Positions 25,804 to 34,576 of a stretch of 64,000 bases of DNA are shown piece by piece (position 1 is the stretch's first letter; every line of letters starts with the position of its first letter). The notes beneath the pieces were generated by a model. That model did no database searches. It was not told where the DNA came from and saw nothing but the letters and a program-made list of their open reading frames with translations. Location: positions 62,001 to 126,000 of the forward strand of contig URGL01000001.1 of NCBI GenBank assembly GCA_900547405.1, written 5' to 3'. This DNA is from an uncultured Eubacteriales bacterium (GTDB lineage: Bacteria; Bacillota; Clostridia; Oscillospirales; Oscillospiraceae). Position numbers and translations under genes: made by a program.

Positions 25804-26688
25804 ATGGAAATGTCAATCAACGGCGCTAAAATTCTTGCCACCTTTGAAAATGTTCCTCTGCTTGGAACGGTCCACATTACCCAAACCCTGATCGTCAGCT
25901 GGCTCGTCATGCTGATCATCTCCGCGGTCTGCATCTGGCTGGGTTCCGGGCTGAAGGTTACAGGCATCTCCCGAAAACAGGCTGCGGCGGAAATGATCGT
26001 AAACAGCCTCATTCACTTTGTGCATGGAAATATGGGCACGGAGTTTGACCGGTACATTCCGCTGGTAGGCACCATTTTCGTGACAAGTCTTGTCTCCAAT
26101 CTGATCAGCCTGGTGGGCATCTGGAGCCCCACGGCAGACCTGATGACGGAATTGGGCTGGGCCCTGGTGGTATTCGTGATCATCACCTATCACAAGATCA
26201 AGGCCTCCGGCATCGGCGGCTACCTGAAAGGCTTTCTTGATCCTATCTTTGTCATGGCACCCATCAATGTCATGGCTGAGCTCTTTACCCCTGTCAGCAT
26301 GGCTTGCCGTCACTTCGGCAACATTCTCTCCGGCACCGTCATCAGCGCACTGGTCTATGGCTCCCTGACGGTTGCCAGCCATGCCCTTCTGGGTGCTATC
26401 GGCTCCTCCAGAGTCGTTGCCCTGGCCCTGGCGGCCATTGGTATCGCCATGATTTTCTTCGGTAAGAAAAAGCCGAAAAAGGCCATGTTCGTTTTTGGCA
26501 TTGTCTTTGCCGTGCTGGGTGTTCTTGGCTTCCTTAGCAGTCTTGGCGGTGTTCTGGCATCCTTCCCCTGGCTGACTGTGGGTCTGCCCGCAATCACCAG
26601 CTTCTACTTCGATTGGTTCACGGGCTGCATCCAGGCATTCATCTTCTGCACCCTGACCACCATGTTCATCAAACAGGCCGCAGGTTAA
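25804..26688 (+). CDS. atpB: F0 subunit a (AtpB) with an extra hydrophobic hairpin
   Basis: Subunit a forms the ion half-channels next to the c-ring. The 294-residue protein keeps the essential arginine (Arg169 in SMACRHFGNILSG) and the last helix pattern SFYFDWFTGCIQAFIFCTLT. It is longer than most a subunits (about 230-270). Between these two conserved helices lie roughly 45-50 added residues (about 203-250) with two hydrophobic stretches around the basic loop FGKKKPKKA, which looks like an added transmembrane hairpin. GTGxTT-like leader bases are weak, but GAGGTG precedes the ATG by 10 bases. Confidence 0.94.
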   Translation: MEMSINGAKILATFENVPLLGTVHITQTLIVSWLVMLIISAVCIWLGSGLKVTGISRKQAAAEMIVNSLIHFVHGNMGTEFDRYIPLVGTIFVTSLVSNLISLVGIWSPTADLMTELGWALVVFVIITYHKIKASGIGGYLKGFLDPIFVMAPINVMAELFTPVSMACRHFGNILSGTVISALVYGSLTVASHALLGAIGSSRVVALALAAIGIAMIFFGKKKPKKAMFVFGIVFAVLGVLGFLSSLGGVLASFPWLTVGLPAITSFYFDWFTGCIQAFIFCTLTTMFIKQAAG

Positions 26689-26749
26689 ATCCGTCACACG
26701 GCCATTTGAATATAAAAACCAAAGCAAAATAAATAGGAGGAATTATTTT

Positions 26750-27028
26750 ATGGATTTCACTGTTTTGGCAAAAGGCATTGCCCTGGCTGGCTGCGCCATC
26801 GGCGCTGGTCTGGCTCTGATTGCCGGTATCGGCCCTGGTATCGGCGAAGGTAACGCTGTGGCCCGGGCCTGTGAGGCCATCGGCCGCCAGCCCGAGTGCA
26901 AGGGCGATGTAACCAGCACCCTGATCCTGGGCGTTGCTCTGGCCGAGACCACCGGTATTTACGGCTTCGTCACCGGCCTGCTGCTGATCTTCTTCGCTCC
27001 CGGCCAGTTCATGAAGTTCCTGGGCTGA
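26750..27028 (+). CDS. atpE: F0 subunit c (AtpE) with two-carboxylate ion site
   Basis: Subunit c forms the rotor ring that carries the coupling ion. The 92-residue hairpin has GIGPGIGEGNAVARA in helix 1 and ALAETTGIYGFV in helix 2, joined by the polar loop ARACEAIGRQPE. Glu66 is the ion-binding carboxylate. Position 33 in helix 1 is Glu, where the Ilyobacter sodium enzyme has Gln32. Thr67, Thr68 and Tyr71 match the other sodium-site positions. This resembles the Fusobacterium nucleatum two-carboxylate rotor. Sodium coupling is therefore likely but inferred. AGGAGG precedes the ATG. Confidence 0.96.
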   Translation: MDFTVLAKGIALAGCAIGAGLALIAGIGPGIGEGNAVARACEAIGRQPECKGDVTSTLILGVALAETTGIYGFVTGLLLIFFAPGQFMKFLG

Positions 27029-27073
27029 TCTTCCGGACACAAAATTTAAATCACACCGGAAGGAGGCAAATCA

Positions 27074-27583
27074 ATGGAGACACTTTATCAGTCCCTTGTG
27101 GCGGTGGAACCGGTCACCCTGATTGCCAACATCTGCAATCTGTTCATTCAGATGCTCATCATCAAAAAGTTTTTCCTGGATAAGGTATTGGCCATTCTTG
27201 ACCAGCGCCGGTCTGCGGCGAATAAGGAAATCACCGAGGCCAAGGCGGCCAAGGATGAGGCTCTGACCATCAAGAAGACCTATGAGGACAATATGCTGCA
27301 GGCAACCGCCAAGGCAAATGAGATCCTCCAGACGGCTCAAAAGACCGCCGCCGAGCGCAGTGAGAAAATCATTGCCGAGGCCCAGACCTCTGCCGCCCAG
27401 ATCAAGAGCAAGGCAAGCGCCGACATTGCCCAGGAAAAGAAAAAGGCGATCAACGATGCCAAAAACGAGATTTCCGGTCTGGCCATGGCCATTGCCGGAA
27501 AGGTCGTAGAGAAGGAACTGGGCGAAAGCGACCAGAGCCAGCTTATTGACCGCTTCATCAACGAATTGGGTGATCAGGTATGA
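27074..27583 (+). CDS. atpF: F0 subunit b (AtpF)
   Basis: A 169-residue peripheral-stalk protein. One membrane segment near residues 13-33 (VTLIANICNLFIQMLIIKKFF) is followed by a long charged helix rich in Ala, Lys and Glu (about 35-150) that dimerises as a right-handed coiled coil. The KVLAILDQRR start of the stalk is typical. The C-terminus would bind delta. AGGAGG lies before the ATG, and the stop overlaps the atpH start as ATGA. Confidence 0.94.
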   Translation: METLYQSLVAVEPVTLIANICNLFIQMLIIKKFFLDKVLAILDQRRSAANKEITEAKAAKDEALTIKKTYEDNMLQATAKANEILQTAQKTAAERSEKIIAEAQTSAAQIKSKASADIAQEKKKAINDAKNEISGLAMAIAGKVVEKELGESDQSQLIDRFINELGDQV

Positions 27584-28119
27584 CCCAGGTCGGAAGCGTT
27601 TACGGAGAGGCTCTGTATGAGCTCGCCTGCAGTGAAGATCTGGAAAAAACCATTCTGGACGAAATGACCGCTCTGGACGAGGGCTTTCGCCAGGAGCCTG
27701 AATTTATCAAGCTTCTGGGCAGCCACTCCATTCCCAAGGCGGAACGCACCAAGGTCCTGGACGACAGTTTTCGTGGAAAAATCAACATCTATTTGCTGAA
27801 TTTCCTGAAAATTCTGACAGAAAAGGGCTATATGCACCATTTCACCCACTGCTGCCAGGCTTATACCCGGCTCTACAATGAAAAGCACAATATTTTGAGT
27901 GTTCGCGCTGTCACTGCCGTGCCTCTGACGGACAGGCAGACGGAGGCGCTGACTCAGAAGCTGACCCGCATGACCGGCAAGACCATCTTGCTTGCCAACC
28001 GGGTCGATCCCACCTGTCTGGGCGGTGTTCGCCTGGATTATGATGGGCAGCGGCTGGACGATACAGTCTCCCACAGACTGGATTCCGTCCGGGAGCTGCT
28101 GAAAAACACCGTACTCTGA
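27580..28119 (+). CDS. atpH: F1 subunit delta (AtpH)
   Basis: A 179-residue protein linking the b stalk to the top of the alpha3beta3 head. The N-terminal helical domain begins VGSVYGEALYELACSEDL, typical of delta. The C-terminal part has VRAVTAVPLTDRQTEALTQKL and the family motif VDPTCLGGVRLDYDGQRLDDTV. It overlaps atpF by 4 bp and ends 18 bp before atpA. Confidence 0.95.
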   Translation: MTQVGSVYGEALYELACSEDLEKTILDEMTALDEGFRQEPEFIKLLGSHSIPKAERTKVLDDSFRGKINIYLLNFLKILTEKGYMHHFTHCCQAYTRLYNEKHNILSVRAVTAVPLTDRQTEALTQKLTRMTGKTILLANRVDPTCLGGVRLDYDGQRLDDTVSHRLDSVRELLKNTVL

Positions 28120-28137
28120 CGAGAAAGCAGGGACTGT

Positions 28138-29649
28138 ATGGAACTGAGACCCGAAGAAATAACCAAAATCATTCGTAGCCAGATCAAAAACTACGAAAAC
28201 AAGATTGAAGTCAGTGAAACGGGCGTCGTCATCCTGGTTGGCGACGGCATCGCCAAGGCTTCCGGTTTGGACAAATGCATGGCAGGCGAGCTGGTGGAAT
28301 TCCCCGACGGCTCCTACGGCATGGCCCAGAATCTGGAAGATGAAACCGTTTCCATCGTTATCCTTGGCTCTGACCAGGGCATCAAAGAGGGCGACATTGT
28401 CAAGCGTACCGGCAAGGTGGTTTCTGTGCCTGTCGGTAAGAATCTGATTGGCCGTGTTGTCAACGCCCTTGGTGAGCCCATTGACGGCAAGGGTGCCATT
28501 GAGGCAGAATCCTACAAGGCCATTGAATCCCCTGCCCCCGGCATCATCGAACGGAAGCATGTTTCCGTTCCTCTGCAGACCGGCATCAAGGCCATCGACT
28601 CCATGATCCCCATTGGCCGTGGCCAGCGGGAACTGATCATCGGCGACCGGCAGACCGGTAAGACCACCATCGCCACCGATACCATTCTGAACCAGAAGGG
28701 CAAGGATGTGATCTGCATCTATGTAGCCATCGGTCAGAAGCGTTCTACCGTAGCTCAGGTGGTGGAGAATCTGACCCTGGGCGGCGCTATGGACTACACC
28801 ATCGTGGTATCTGCCACCGCTTCCGAGCTGGCGCCCATGCAGTACATCGCCCCCTACTCCGGCTGCACCATGGGCGAGTATTTCATGCACCAGGGGAAAG
28901 ACGTGCTGGTCATCTACGATGACCTATCCAAGCACGCTGTGGCTTACCGTGCCATTTCCTTGCTGATCCGCCGTCCCCCCGGACGGGAAGCTTACCCCGG
29001 TGACGTGTTCTACCTCCACTCCAGACTTTTGGAGCGTGCGGCGCAGCTGTCTCCGGAGCTGGGCGGGGGCAGCCTGACGGCTCTGCCCATTATCGAGACC
29101 CAGGCAGGTGACGTTTCCGCCTATATCCCCACCAACGTCATTTCCATTACCGACGGCCAGATCTTCCTGGAGACGGAGCTCTTTAACTCCGGTATTATGC
29201 CCGCCGTGAACCCCGGTATCTCCGTGTCCCGTGTCGGCGGCGATGCCCAGATCAAGGCCATGAAGAAGGTGGCCGGCTCTTTGAAGCTGCTCTACTCCCA
29301 GTACCGGGAGCTGCAGAGCTTTGCTCAGTTCGGCTCCGACCTGGACGCCGATACCAAGCAGCGTTTGGCTCTGGGCGAACGGATCGTGGCTGTGCTGAAG
29401 CAGAAGAACAGCAGCCCCAAGGAAGTGGCACAGCAGGTGTGCATTATCTATGCGGTCACCAAGGGCTACCTTACCGACATCGCCGTAGACCAGGTGCCTG
29501 AATTTGAGAAGCGCCTGGAGGAGCACATGGAAAACCTGCACCCTGACGTGCTGGAGGCCATTCGCTCCACCGGCAAGCTGGAAACCGAAACCGAAGAAGC
29601 GCTGAAGAAGGCGCTGGACGAGCTGGTCGCGCAGTTCAATCCCGCATAA
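28138..29649 (+). CDS. atpA: F1 subunit alpha (AtpA)
   Basis: A 503-residue non-catalytic nucleotide-binding subunit of the ATP synthase head. An N-terminal beta-barrel (about 25-95) is followed by the nucleotide domain with P-loop GDRQTGKT (about 168-175), the ALPIIETQAGDVSAYIPTNVISITDGQ stretch and the arginine-finger region SVSRVGGDAQIKAMK. A C-terminal helical bundle follows. Full family length. It is preceded by a short gap after atpH. Confidence 0.97.
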   Translation: MELRPEEITKIIRSQIKNYENKIEVSETGVVILVGDGIAKASGLDKCMAGELVEFPDGSYGMAQNLEDETVSIVILGSDQGIKEGDIVKRTGKVVSVPVGKNLIGRVVNALGEPIDGKGAIEAESYKAIESPAPGIIERKHVSVPLQTGIKAIDSMIPIGRGQRELIIGDRQTGKTTIATDTILNQKGKDVICIYVAIGQKRSTVAQVVENLTLGGAMDYTIVVSATASELAPMQYIAPYSGCTMGEYFMHQGKDVLVIYDDLSKHAVAYRAISLLIRRPPGREAYPGDVFYLHSRLLERAAQLSPELGGGSLTALPIIETQAGDVSAYIPTNVISITDGQIFLETELFNSGIMPAVNPGISVSRVGGDAQIKAMKKVAGSLKLLYSQYRELQSFAQFGSDLDADTKQRLALGERIVAVLKQKNSSPKEVAQQVCIIYAVTKGYLTDIAVDQVPEFEKRLEEHMENLHPDVLEAIRSTGKLETETEEALKKALDELVAQFNPA

Positions 29650-29664
29650 AGGAGGGAAAGCAGC

Positions 29665-30513
29665 ATGGCTGGCGTTTCCACCAAGGAGATCAAAAACCGC
29701 ATTCGCAGCATGGAGAGCACCAAGCAGATCACCAAAGCCATGGAAATGGTGGCTGCCTCCAAGCTTCGTCATGCCCAGGCCCAGGTGCAGTCTGCCCGGC
29801 CCTATTTTGAGATCCTCCACACCACCATTGAAGACATTGTCCGCACCAACCGGGATTTCTCCTCCCCCTTCTTTAGTCGGCGGGAAACGGGGAAAACCGT
29901 GCTCATCGTCATTGCCGGTGACCGGGGACTGGCCGGTGGCTACAATAGCAATGTTCTGAAAATGGCGCAGTCCAAGCTGGACCAGTATCCCAATGCTGTG
30001 GTGCTTCCCATCGGCAAGCGGGCGCTGGACCACTTTGTAAGTCACAAGGTGCCTGTTCTCACGGAAACCTATGCTGAGGCCGCCGGTGTTTCCATCGGTG
30101 ACTGCTTCTCCATTGCCAAGCAATTGAGCAAGGGCTTTCTTTCCGGCGAATATAATGGCATCCAGATCGCTTATACCAATTTTGTATCCATGCTATCCCA
30201 GACACCGGCAACCATGCCTCTGCTGCCTCTGACCTGCTCCGAAGAGCTTCGGAAGAAGGGTGAAGCCAGCGGCATCAAGTATGAGCCATCCAGCGAAGAG
30301 GTGTTTGCCTCCATCGTTCCGGAGTATCTGGGCGGCATTCTCTACGGCACTCTCTGCGAAAGCCGAGCCTCTGAGCAGGCAGCCCGCCGCTCCGCAATGG
30401 ACTCCGCTACCCAGAATGCCGAGGATATGATCGCGGACCTGAGCCTCAAGTTCAACCGCGCCCGGCAGGCCTCCATTACCCAGGAGATCACCGAGATCGT
30501 GGCCGGCTCCTAA
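29665..30513 (+). CDS. atpG: F1 subunit gamma (AtpG)
   Basis: The central-shaft subunit, 282 residues. The N-terminal helix begins MAGVSTKEIKNRIRSMESTKQITKAMEMVAASKLR, a family signature, and the C-terminal helix holds ALRSAMDSAT-like wording (RRSAMDSATQNAEDMI). The middle Rossmann-like part has VIAGDRGLAGGYNSNV. The two end helices form the coiled coil that turns within the head. AGGAGG lies upstream of the ATG. Confidence 0.96.
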   Translation: MAGVSTKEIKNRIRSMESTKQITKAMEMVAASKLRHAQAQVQSARPYFEILHTTIEDIVRTNRDFSSPFFSRRETGKTVLIVIAGDRGLAGGYNSNVLKMAQSKLDQYPNAVVLPIGKRALDHFVSHKVPVLTETYAEAAGVSIGDCFSIAKQLSKGFLSGEYNGIQIAYTNFVSMLSQTPATMPLLPLTCSEELRKKGEASGIKYEPSSEEVFASIVPEYLGGILYGTLCESRASEQAARRSAMDSATQNAEDMIADLSLKFNRARQASITQEITEIVAGS

Positions 30514-30546
30514 GGCCGCCGAATCGAATACAAGGAGTTGAAATCC

Positions 30547-31947
30547 ATGGCCAAAAACAAAGGAACTGTGGTCCAGATCATGGGCCCTGTTCTGGATATC
30601 CGCTTCGGGGAGGATCAGCTGCCCAGCCTGCTGAACGCCATCGAAGTGCCCAATGGGGACAAGACCATTGTCGCCGAGGTTGCCCAGCATATCGGTGACA
30701 ATGTGGTCCGCTGCATCGCCATGTCTTCTACCGACGGCCTCCAGAGAGGCACCGAGGTAACGGATACCGGCGCCCCTATTTCCGTGCCCGTTGGCGAAGA
30801 GTGCCTGGGCCGGGTGTTTAACCTGCTGGGCCAGCCCATCGACAACAAGCCCGATGTAAAGAGCCAGGAGCGCTGGCCCATCCACCGTCCCGCCCCCTCC
30901 TATGAGGAGCAGCAGCCCGCTACTGAGATCCTGGAAACCGGCATTAAGGTCATCGACCTGATTTGCCCCTACGCCAAGGGCGGTAAGATTGGTCTGTTCG
31001 GCGGTGCCGGCGTGGGCAAGACCGTTCTGATCCAGGAGCTAATCTACAACATCGCAACGGCTCACAACGGCTACTCCGTCTTCACCGGCGTTGGCGAGCG
31101 GACCCGTGAAGGCAATGACCTTTACAATGAAATGAAGGAAAGCGGCGTTCTCAATAAGACCGCCTTGGTCTACGGCCAGATGAACGAACCCCCCGGGGCT
31201 CGTATGAGAGTTGGCCTCACCGGCCTTACCATGGCGGAGTACTTCCGGGATGTAAAGCACCAGGACGTGCTGCTGTTCATCGACAACATCTTCCGGTTCA
31301 CTCAGGCCGGTTCCGAGGTTTCCGCACTGCTGGGCCGTATGCCCTCCGCTGTCGGTTACCAGCCCACTCTGGCAACGGAAATGGGCGCTCTGCAGGAGCG
31401 CATCACCTCCACCAAAGACGGCTCTATCACCTCCGTCCAGGCCGTTTACGTGCCCGCTGACGACCTGACAGACCCTGCCCCTGCCACCACCTTCGCCCAC
31501 CTGGACGCCACCACCGTTCTGGACCGTGGTATTGCCAGCCTGGGCATCTACCCCGCCGTTGATCCTCTGGACTCTACTTCCCGGATCCTGTCCCCGGAAG
31601 TGGTTGGCAAGGAGCATTACGAGACCGCCCGTGCCGTTCAGAGCATCCTCCAGCGCTATAAAGAGCTGCAGGATATTATCGCCATTATGGGTATGGACGA
31701 GCTCAGTGACGAGGACAAGCTCACCGTCAACCGGGCCCGGAAGGTCCAGCGGTTCCTGAGCCAGCCCTTCCATGTTGCCGAGCAGTTCACCGGTTACAAG
31801 GGCAAGTATGTTCCTCTGAAGGAGACCATCCGGTCCTTCAAGGAGATCATCGAGGGCAAACACGACGATATTCCCGAGTCCTACTTCCTGTTCGCCGGCT
31901 CCATCGACGAGGTGGTTGAGAAGTACAGGGGCGGTGAGAAGGCATGA
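30547..31947 (+). CDS. atpD: F1 subunit beta (AtpD), catalytic
   Basis: The catalytic subunit, 466 residues. It has the P-loop GGAGVGKT (about 155-162), the catalytic glutamate in GERTREGNDLYNEM, DNIFRFTQAGSEVSALLGRMPSAVGYQPTL, and the C-terminal DELSDED form of the DELSEED segment. ATG at 30547 is chosen: AAGGAG ends 9 bases upstream and the protein begins MAKNKGTVVQIMG; a TTG three codons earlier overlaps the ribosome-binding site. Its stop overlaps atpC as ATGA. Confidence 0.97.
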   Translation: MAKNKGTVVQIMGPVLDIRFGEDQLPSLLNAIEVPNGDKTIVAEVAQHIGDNVVRCIAMSSTDGLQRGTEVTDTGAPISVPVGEECLGRVFNLLGQPIDNKPDVKSQERWPIHRPAPSYEEQQPATEILETGIKVIDLICPYAKGGKIGLFGGAGVGKTVLIQELIYNIATAHNGYSVFTGVGERTREGNDLYNEMKESGVLNKTALVYGQMNEPPGARMRVGLTGLTMAEYFRDVKHQDVLLFIDNIFRFTQAGSEVSALLGRMPSAVGYQPTLATEMGALQERITSTKDGSITSVQAVYVPADDLTDPAPATTFAHLDATTVLDRGIASLGIYPAVDPLDSTSRILSPEVVGKEHYETARAVQSILQRYKELQDIIAIMGMDELSDEDKLTVNRARKVQRFLSQPFHVAEQFTGYKGKYVPLKETIRSFKEIIEGKHDDIPESYFLFAGSIDEVVEKYRGGEKA

Positions 31948-32348
31948 GCACCTTCCCCCTGAAGATCGTCACCCCCGACGGCCTGATTTACGACGGCCAG
32001 GCGGAGCGGCTGATTGTCCGCTCTACCACCGGTGATTTGGCTATCATGGCTCGACACATTAACTATGTGACCTCCCTGGGTATGGGTAAGGCCACGGTCA
32101 TTTCCGACGGAAAGCGCCGGGAGGCCGCCTGTATCGGCGGTATGCTCAGCGTGGTCAATGGCGAGGTGACCCTGGTCCCCACCACCTTCGAGTGGGCAGA
32201 CACAATCGATGTGGCCCGTGCCGAGGCCTCTCAGCACCGTGCGGAGGACATCCTTCACAACCGGAACGCCACGGATACCGATATCCGCCTGGCGGAAGCC
32301 AGACTCCACCGTGCATTGGTTCGGAAGAGCGTGGCCAGCCGCAAATAA
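31944..32348 (+). CDS. atpC: F1 subunit epsilon (AtpC)
   Basis: A 134-residue subunit that binds gamma and the c-ring and can brake ATP hydrolysis. The N-terminal ten-stranded beta sandwich includes LKIVTPDGLIYDGQAERLIV and the C-terminal two helices contain RAEASQHRAEDIL and DIRLAEARLHRALVR. The 4-bp overlap with atpD and the terminator directly downstream mark it as the last gene of the operon. Confidence 0.95.
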   Translation: MSTFPLKIVTPDGLIYDGQAERLIVRSTTGDLAIMARHINYVTSLGMGKATVISDGKRREAACIGGMLSVVNGEVTLVPTTFEWADTIDVARAEASQHRAEDILHNRNATDTDIRLAEARLHRALVRKSVASRK

Positions 32349-32353
32349 GATTC

Positions 32354-32386
32354 ACCGGGACCTGATTCGTTCAGGCCCCGGTTTTC
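32354..32386 (+). terminator. atpC: Terminator of the atp operon
   Basis: A 12-position stem (32354-32365 with 32371-32382, one A/C mismatch) around a 5-base loop, followed by TTTTCG. It starts 5 bp after the atpC stop. Confidence 0.85.
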
Positions 32387-32405
32387 GCTTCCTAAAAATG
32401 CTTTA

Positions 32406-32429
32406 GCCCGGCGGGTGAACCCGCCGGGC
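32406..32429. terminator. Perfect hairpin between convergent atpC and HAD gene
   Basis: GCCCGGCGGGT (32406-32416) and its complement (32419-32429) with a 2-base gap. On the minus strand the next bases are TAAAGCATTTTT, so it may terminate the HAD/MFS transcript. Confidence 0.55.
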
Positions 32430-32476
32430 CTGTTACTGGATTGTACGCATCTGCATCCGCCCCCACAAGTTTTCTT

Positions 32477-33253
32477 TTAGATCAGCCCCTGCTCCTTGCA
32501 GTAGCGATAGATCCCGTCCTGGGCGCAGCTGGGGCAGACGCAGGTCGCAACGGCTTTCAGATCCTGGGAGGCGTTGCCCATGGCTATGCCGGTGCCTACG
32601 GTCTGGAGCATTTCCAGGTCGTTATTGCCGTCGCCAAAGGCGATGGCCTGGTCCGCGGTCAAGCCATAGTGGTCCAGAACGGCCTGGACACCCACGCCCT
32701 TGCCGGCGGCTGCGGGGATCACATCAACGGCCCGGTCCCACCAGGCGGCGATCTGCGCCCCGGTGACGCCCCGCATCAGTGGGGCATACTCTTCTTTCGG
32801 GGTACCTACCATAATCTGATAGACGGGCCCGGCGGCGAGGCGATCAAAGTCCGGAGAGGACTCCAGGACCAGGTTGCCGATGGCAAAATAGTCCGCCAGA
32901 TTCTGCTCCCAGCCGTTGGCCCCCAGCTCTTTGTCGGTAGATACACAGACGGGCCTATGGAGGACAGCCGCGTTGCGAATAAGCCTCTCCACATCCTGCC
33001 CTGGGATGGTCCGGCTGAGAATCGTGCCCTGGGCATCGTAGCAGTAGGCCCCGTTGAAGGTCAGGTAGGCATCAAAGGCCACACCTTCAAACTTCGGCAC
33101 CGTCATGGGGGTCCGTCCCGTGGCGATACATATCCGGATCCCATTGGCCCGCAGAGCGCACAGCGCCTGGCGGGTCTTTTCTGTCATATACTTCTTCTGG
33201 AAGTCCACCAGAGTTCCGTCAATATCAAAAAAAGCAATTTTGATGTCTTTCAT
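32477..33253 (-). CDS. Cof-type HAD sugar-phosphatase-like hydrolase
   Basis: A 258-residue cytoplasmic HAD phosphatase of the Cof (type IIB cap) group. Motif I is FFDIDGTLVDF (8-18) with nucleophile Asp9-region and its acid partner two residues on; motif II is IATGRTPMTV; motif IV is QAIAFGDGNNDLEMLQ. Family members act on sugar phosphates, pyridoxal phosphate or flavin nucleotides, and the substrate cannot be told from sequence. It starts 2 bp after the MFS transporter gene, so it may act on what that transporter brings in. Confidence 0.88.
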   Translation of the reverse strand: MKDIKIAFFDIDGTLVDFQKKYMTEKTRQALCALRANGIRICIATGRTPMTVPKFEGVAFDAYLTFNGAYCYDAQGTILSRTIPGQDVERLIRNAAVLHRPVCVSTDKELGANGWEQNLADYFAIGNLVLESSPDFDRLAAGPVYQIMVGTPKEEYAPLMRGVTGAQIAAWWDRAVDVIPAAAGKGVGVQAVLDHYGLTADQAIAFGDGNNDLEMLQTVGTGIAMGNASQDLKAVATCVCPSCAQDGIYRYCKEQGLI

Positions 33254-33255
33254 GG

Positions 33256-34428
33256 TTATAGCTTCTCCTCTGCCGCGTCCCGATGGTCCACCGTCAGCAA
33301 TATCACAATGAGGCCCGCCACTGCCATGCCGATACCTGCCAAAAGCATGGTATCCACCCCAAAATTCAGCAGCAGTCCACCGGCGTAATTCCCGGCGGAG
33401 ACCCCCAGGGCGTAGGCCGCCGTGGCAAAGGCCTGACCCTTCACCATGTCCTGGCTTTCGATTCGGTCCCCGGCAAAATAGACCAGAGTTGGGATCAAAA
33501 AGCAGTAAGAGGACAGCTGCAGGAGCTGCAACAGGTAGACGGAGGTGATGCTGGGGGCAAAATACATACCCACAGACCGGACCACATAGGTAACTCCGGC
33601 GATTTTCATAAGCATTGCGTCCGAGAATAGCTGCCGGACCATACTAAAGCAGGTAATGACCACCGCGGCTACCATAGAGCAGATGAAGATGGCCACGCCT
33701 ACGTGGCTGCTGTTGCCCCCCAGCCGGGTGAGGATGGCAATCAAATAGTTCTCCGTCATGGCGTGGTCCATACTCAGAAGCAGGGCCCCCACCAGCACCG
33801 CACAGAACCACTTATACCGGCCAAAGAAGGCACCAACGGAAATTCCGGTCTGCTTCTTCTCCGTCTCTTTCTGGGCTGTCTGGAGCTTGGGAAAGCCCGC
33901 CAGCAGGACCATATCGACGAGTCTGGCCCCAATCAGTACCGCCAGCAGCCACGCAGCCCCAAACCGATTCATCACATAGCCAAGAGCCAGGGCGGACAGC
34001 GCCGAGGCCACGGCGCCAATCCCCCGGGCCACACCGAAATTCACGGGATAGCCCGCCTGGGGATAGGCAATGCTCAGCGCGTTCAAAAGGGGCATCATGG
34101 CGTCACCGATCCAGATGGCTCCCACATAGATGATACCCAGAGCCAGCACCGGGATCCCCGGCACCAGCTGGGCTCCCAAAAAAGCGGCGCAGACCGCAGA
34201 CAGCGCCAGCATCATGGTGATCAAGACGCTCCCTTTTGCCCGGTCCGCCATGGAGGCCAGAATGGGCTGGGTCAGGCAGGAGCCAAGGCCCGCCAGACCC
34301 AGCAAAAGGCCGATGGTACCGGCATTCATGCCCTTTTCCAGTAAGTAAGCCGCCGCAAAGCTGGTGGCCGAGTAGGCCGTCCAATAGAAGAAATGGGTCC
34401 CGCTGTAGCGGGCTGTCAGGTTTTTCAT
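33256..34428 (-). CDS. MFS transporter, sugar/proton-symporter-like
   Basis: A 390-residue membrane protein with about twelve segments. The N-terminus YSGTHFFYWTAYSATSFAAAYLLEKGMNAGTIGLLLGLAGLGS and the A-loop ASMADRAKG resemble the LacY-like MFS_1_like group, which often carries oligosaccharides or nucleosides with protons. It lies between an AraC-type regulator upstream and a HAD phosphatase downstream on the same strand, a typical small sugar-uptake arrangement. AGGAGAGAAG precedes the ATG. A perfect 10-bp hairpin (34455-34464 with 34469-34478) sits in the leader. The substrate is unknown. Confidence 0.88.
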   Translation of the reverse strand: MKNLTARYSGTHFFYWTAYSATSFAAAYLLEKGMNAGTIGLLLGLAGLGSCLTQPILASMADRAKGSVLITMMLALSAVCAAFLGAQLVPGIPVLALGIIYVGAIWIGDAMMPLLNALSIAYPQAGYPVNFGVARGIGAVASALSALALGYVMNRFGAAWLLAVLIGARLVDMVLLAGFPKLQTAQKETEKKQTGISVGAFFGRYKWFCAVLVGALLLSMDHAMTENYLIAILTRLGGNSSHVGVAIFICSMVAAVVITCFSMVRQLFSDAMLMKIAGVTYVVRSVGMYFAPSITSVYLLQLLQLSSYCFLIPTLVYFAGDRIESQDMVKGQAFATAAYALGVSAGNYAGGLLLNFGVDTMLLAGIGMAVAGLIVILLTVDHRDAAEEKL

Positions 34429-34454
34429 ATGTTCTCTTCTCTCCTTAACGTATT

Positions 34455-34478
34455 CCGGGCCGGTACAAACCGGCCCGG
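34455..34478 (-). other. Leader hairpin before the MFS gene
   Basis: CCGGGCCGGT and its exact complement with loop ACAA lie 27 bases before the MFS start, after the AraC-type gene. There is no T-run after it on the minus strand, so it is not a standard terminator and could affect mRNA stability or act as a regulator site. Confidence 0.45.
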
Positions 34479-34576
34479 AGAAGAACCGATGGAGGCGGAA
34501 GGTGGGCCCTCCCTTCCTCTTGGCTCATTATATGCGCTAATCAGTGAGAATGCTATCAGAAATCAGCCAAAAAATA

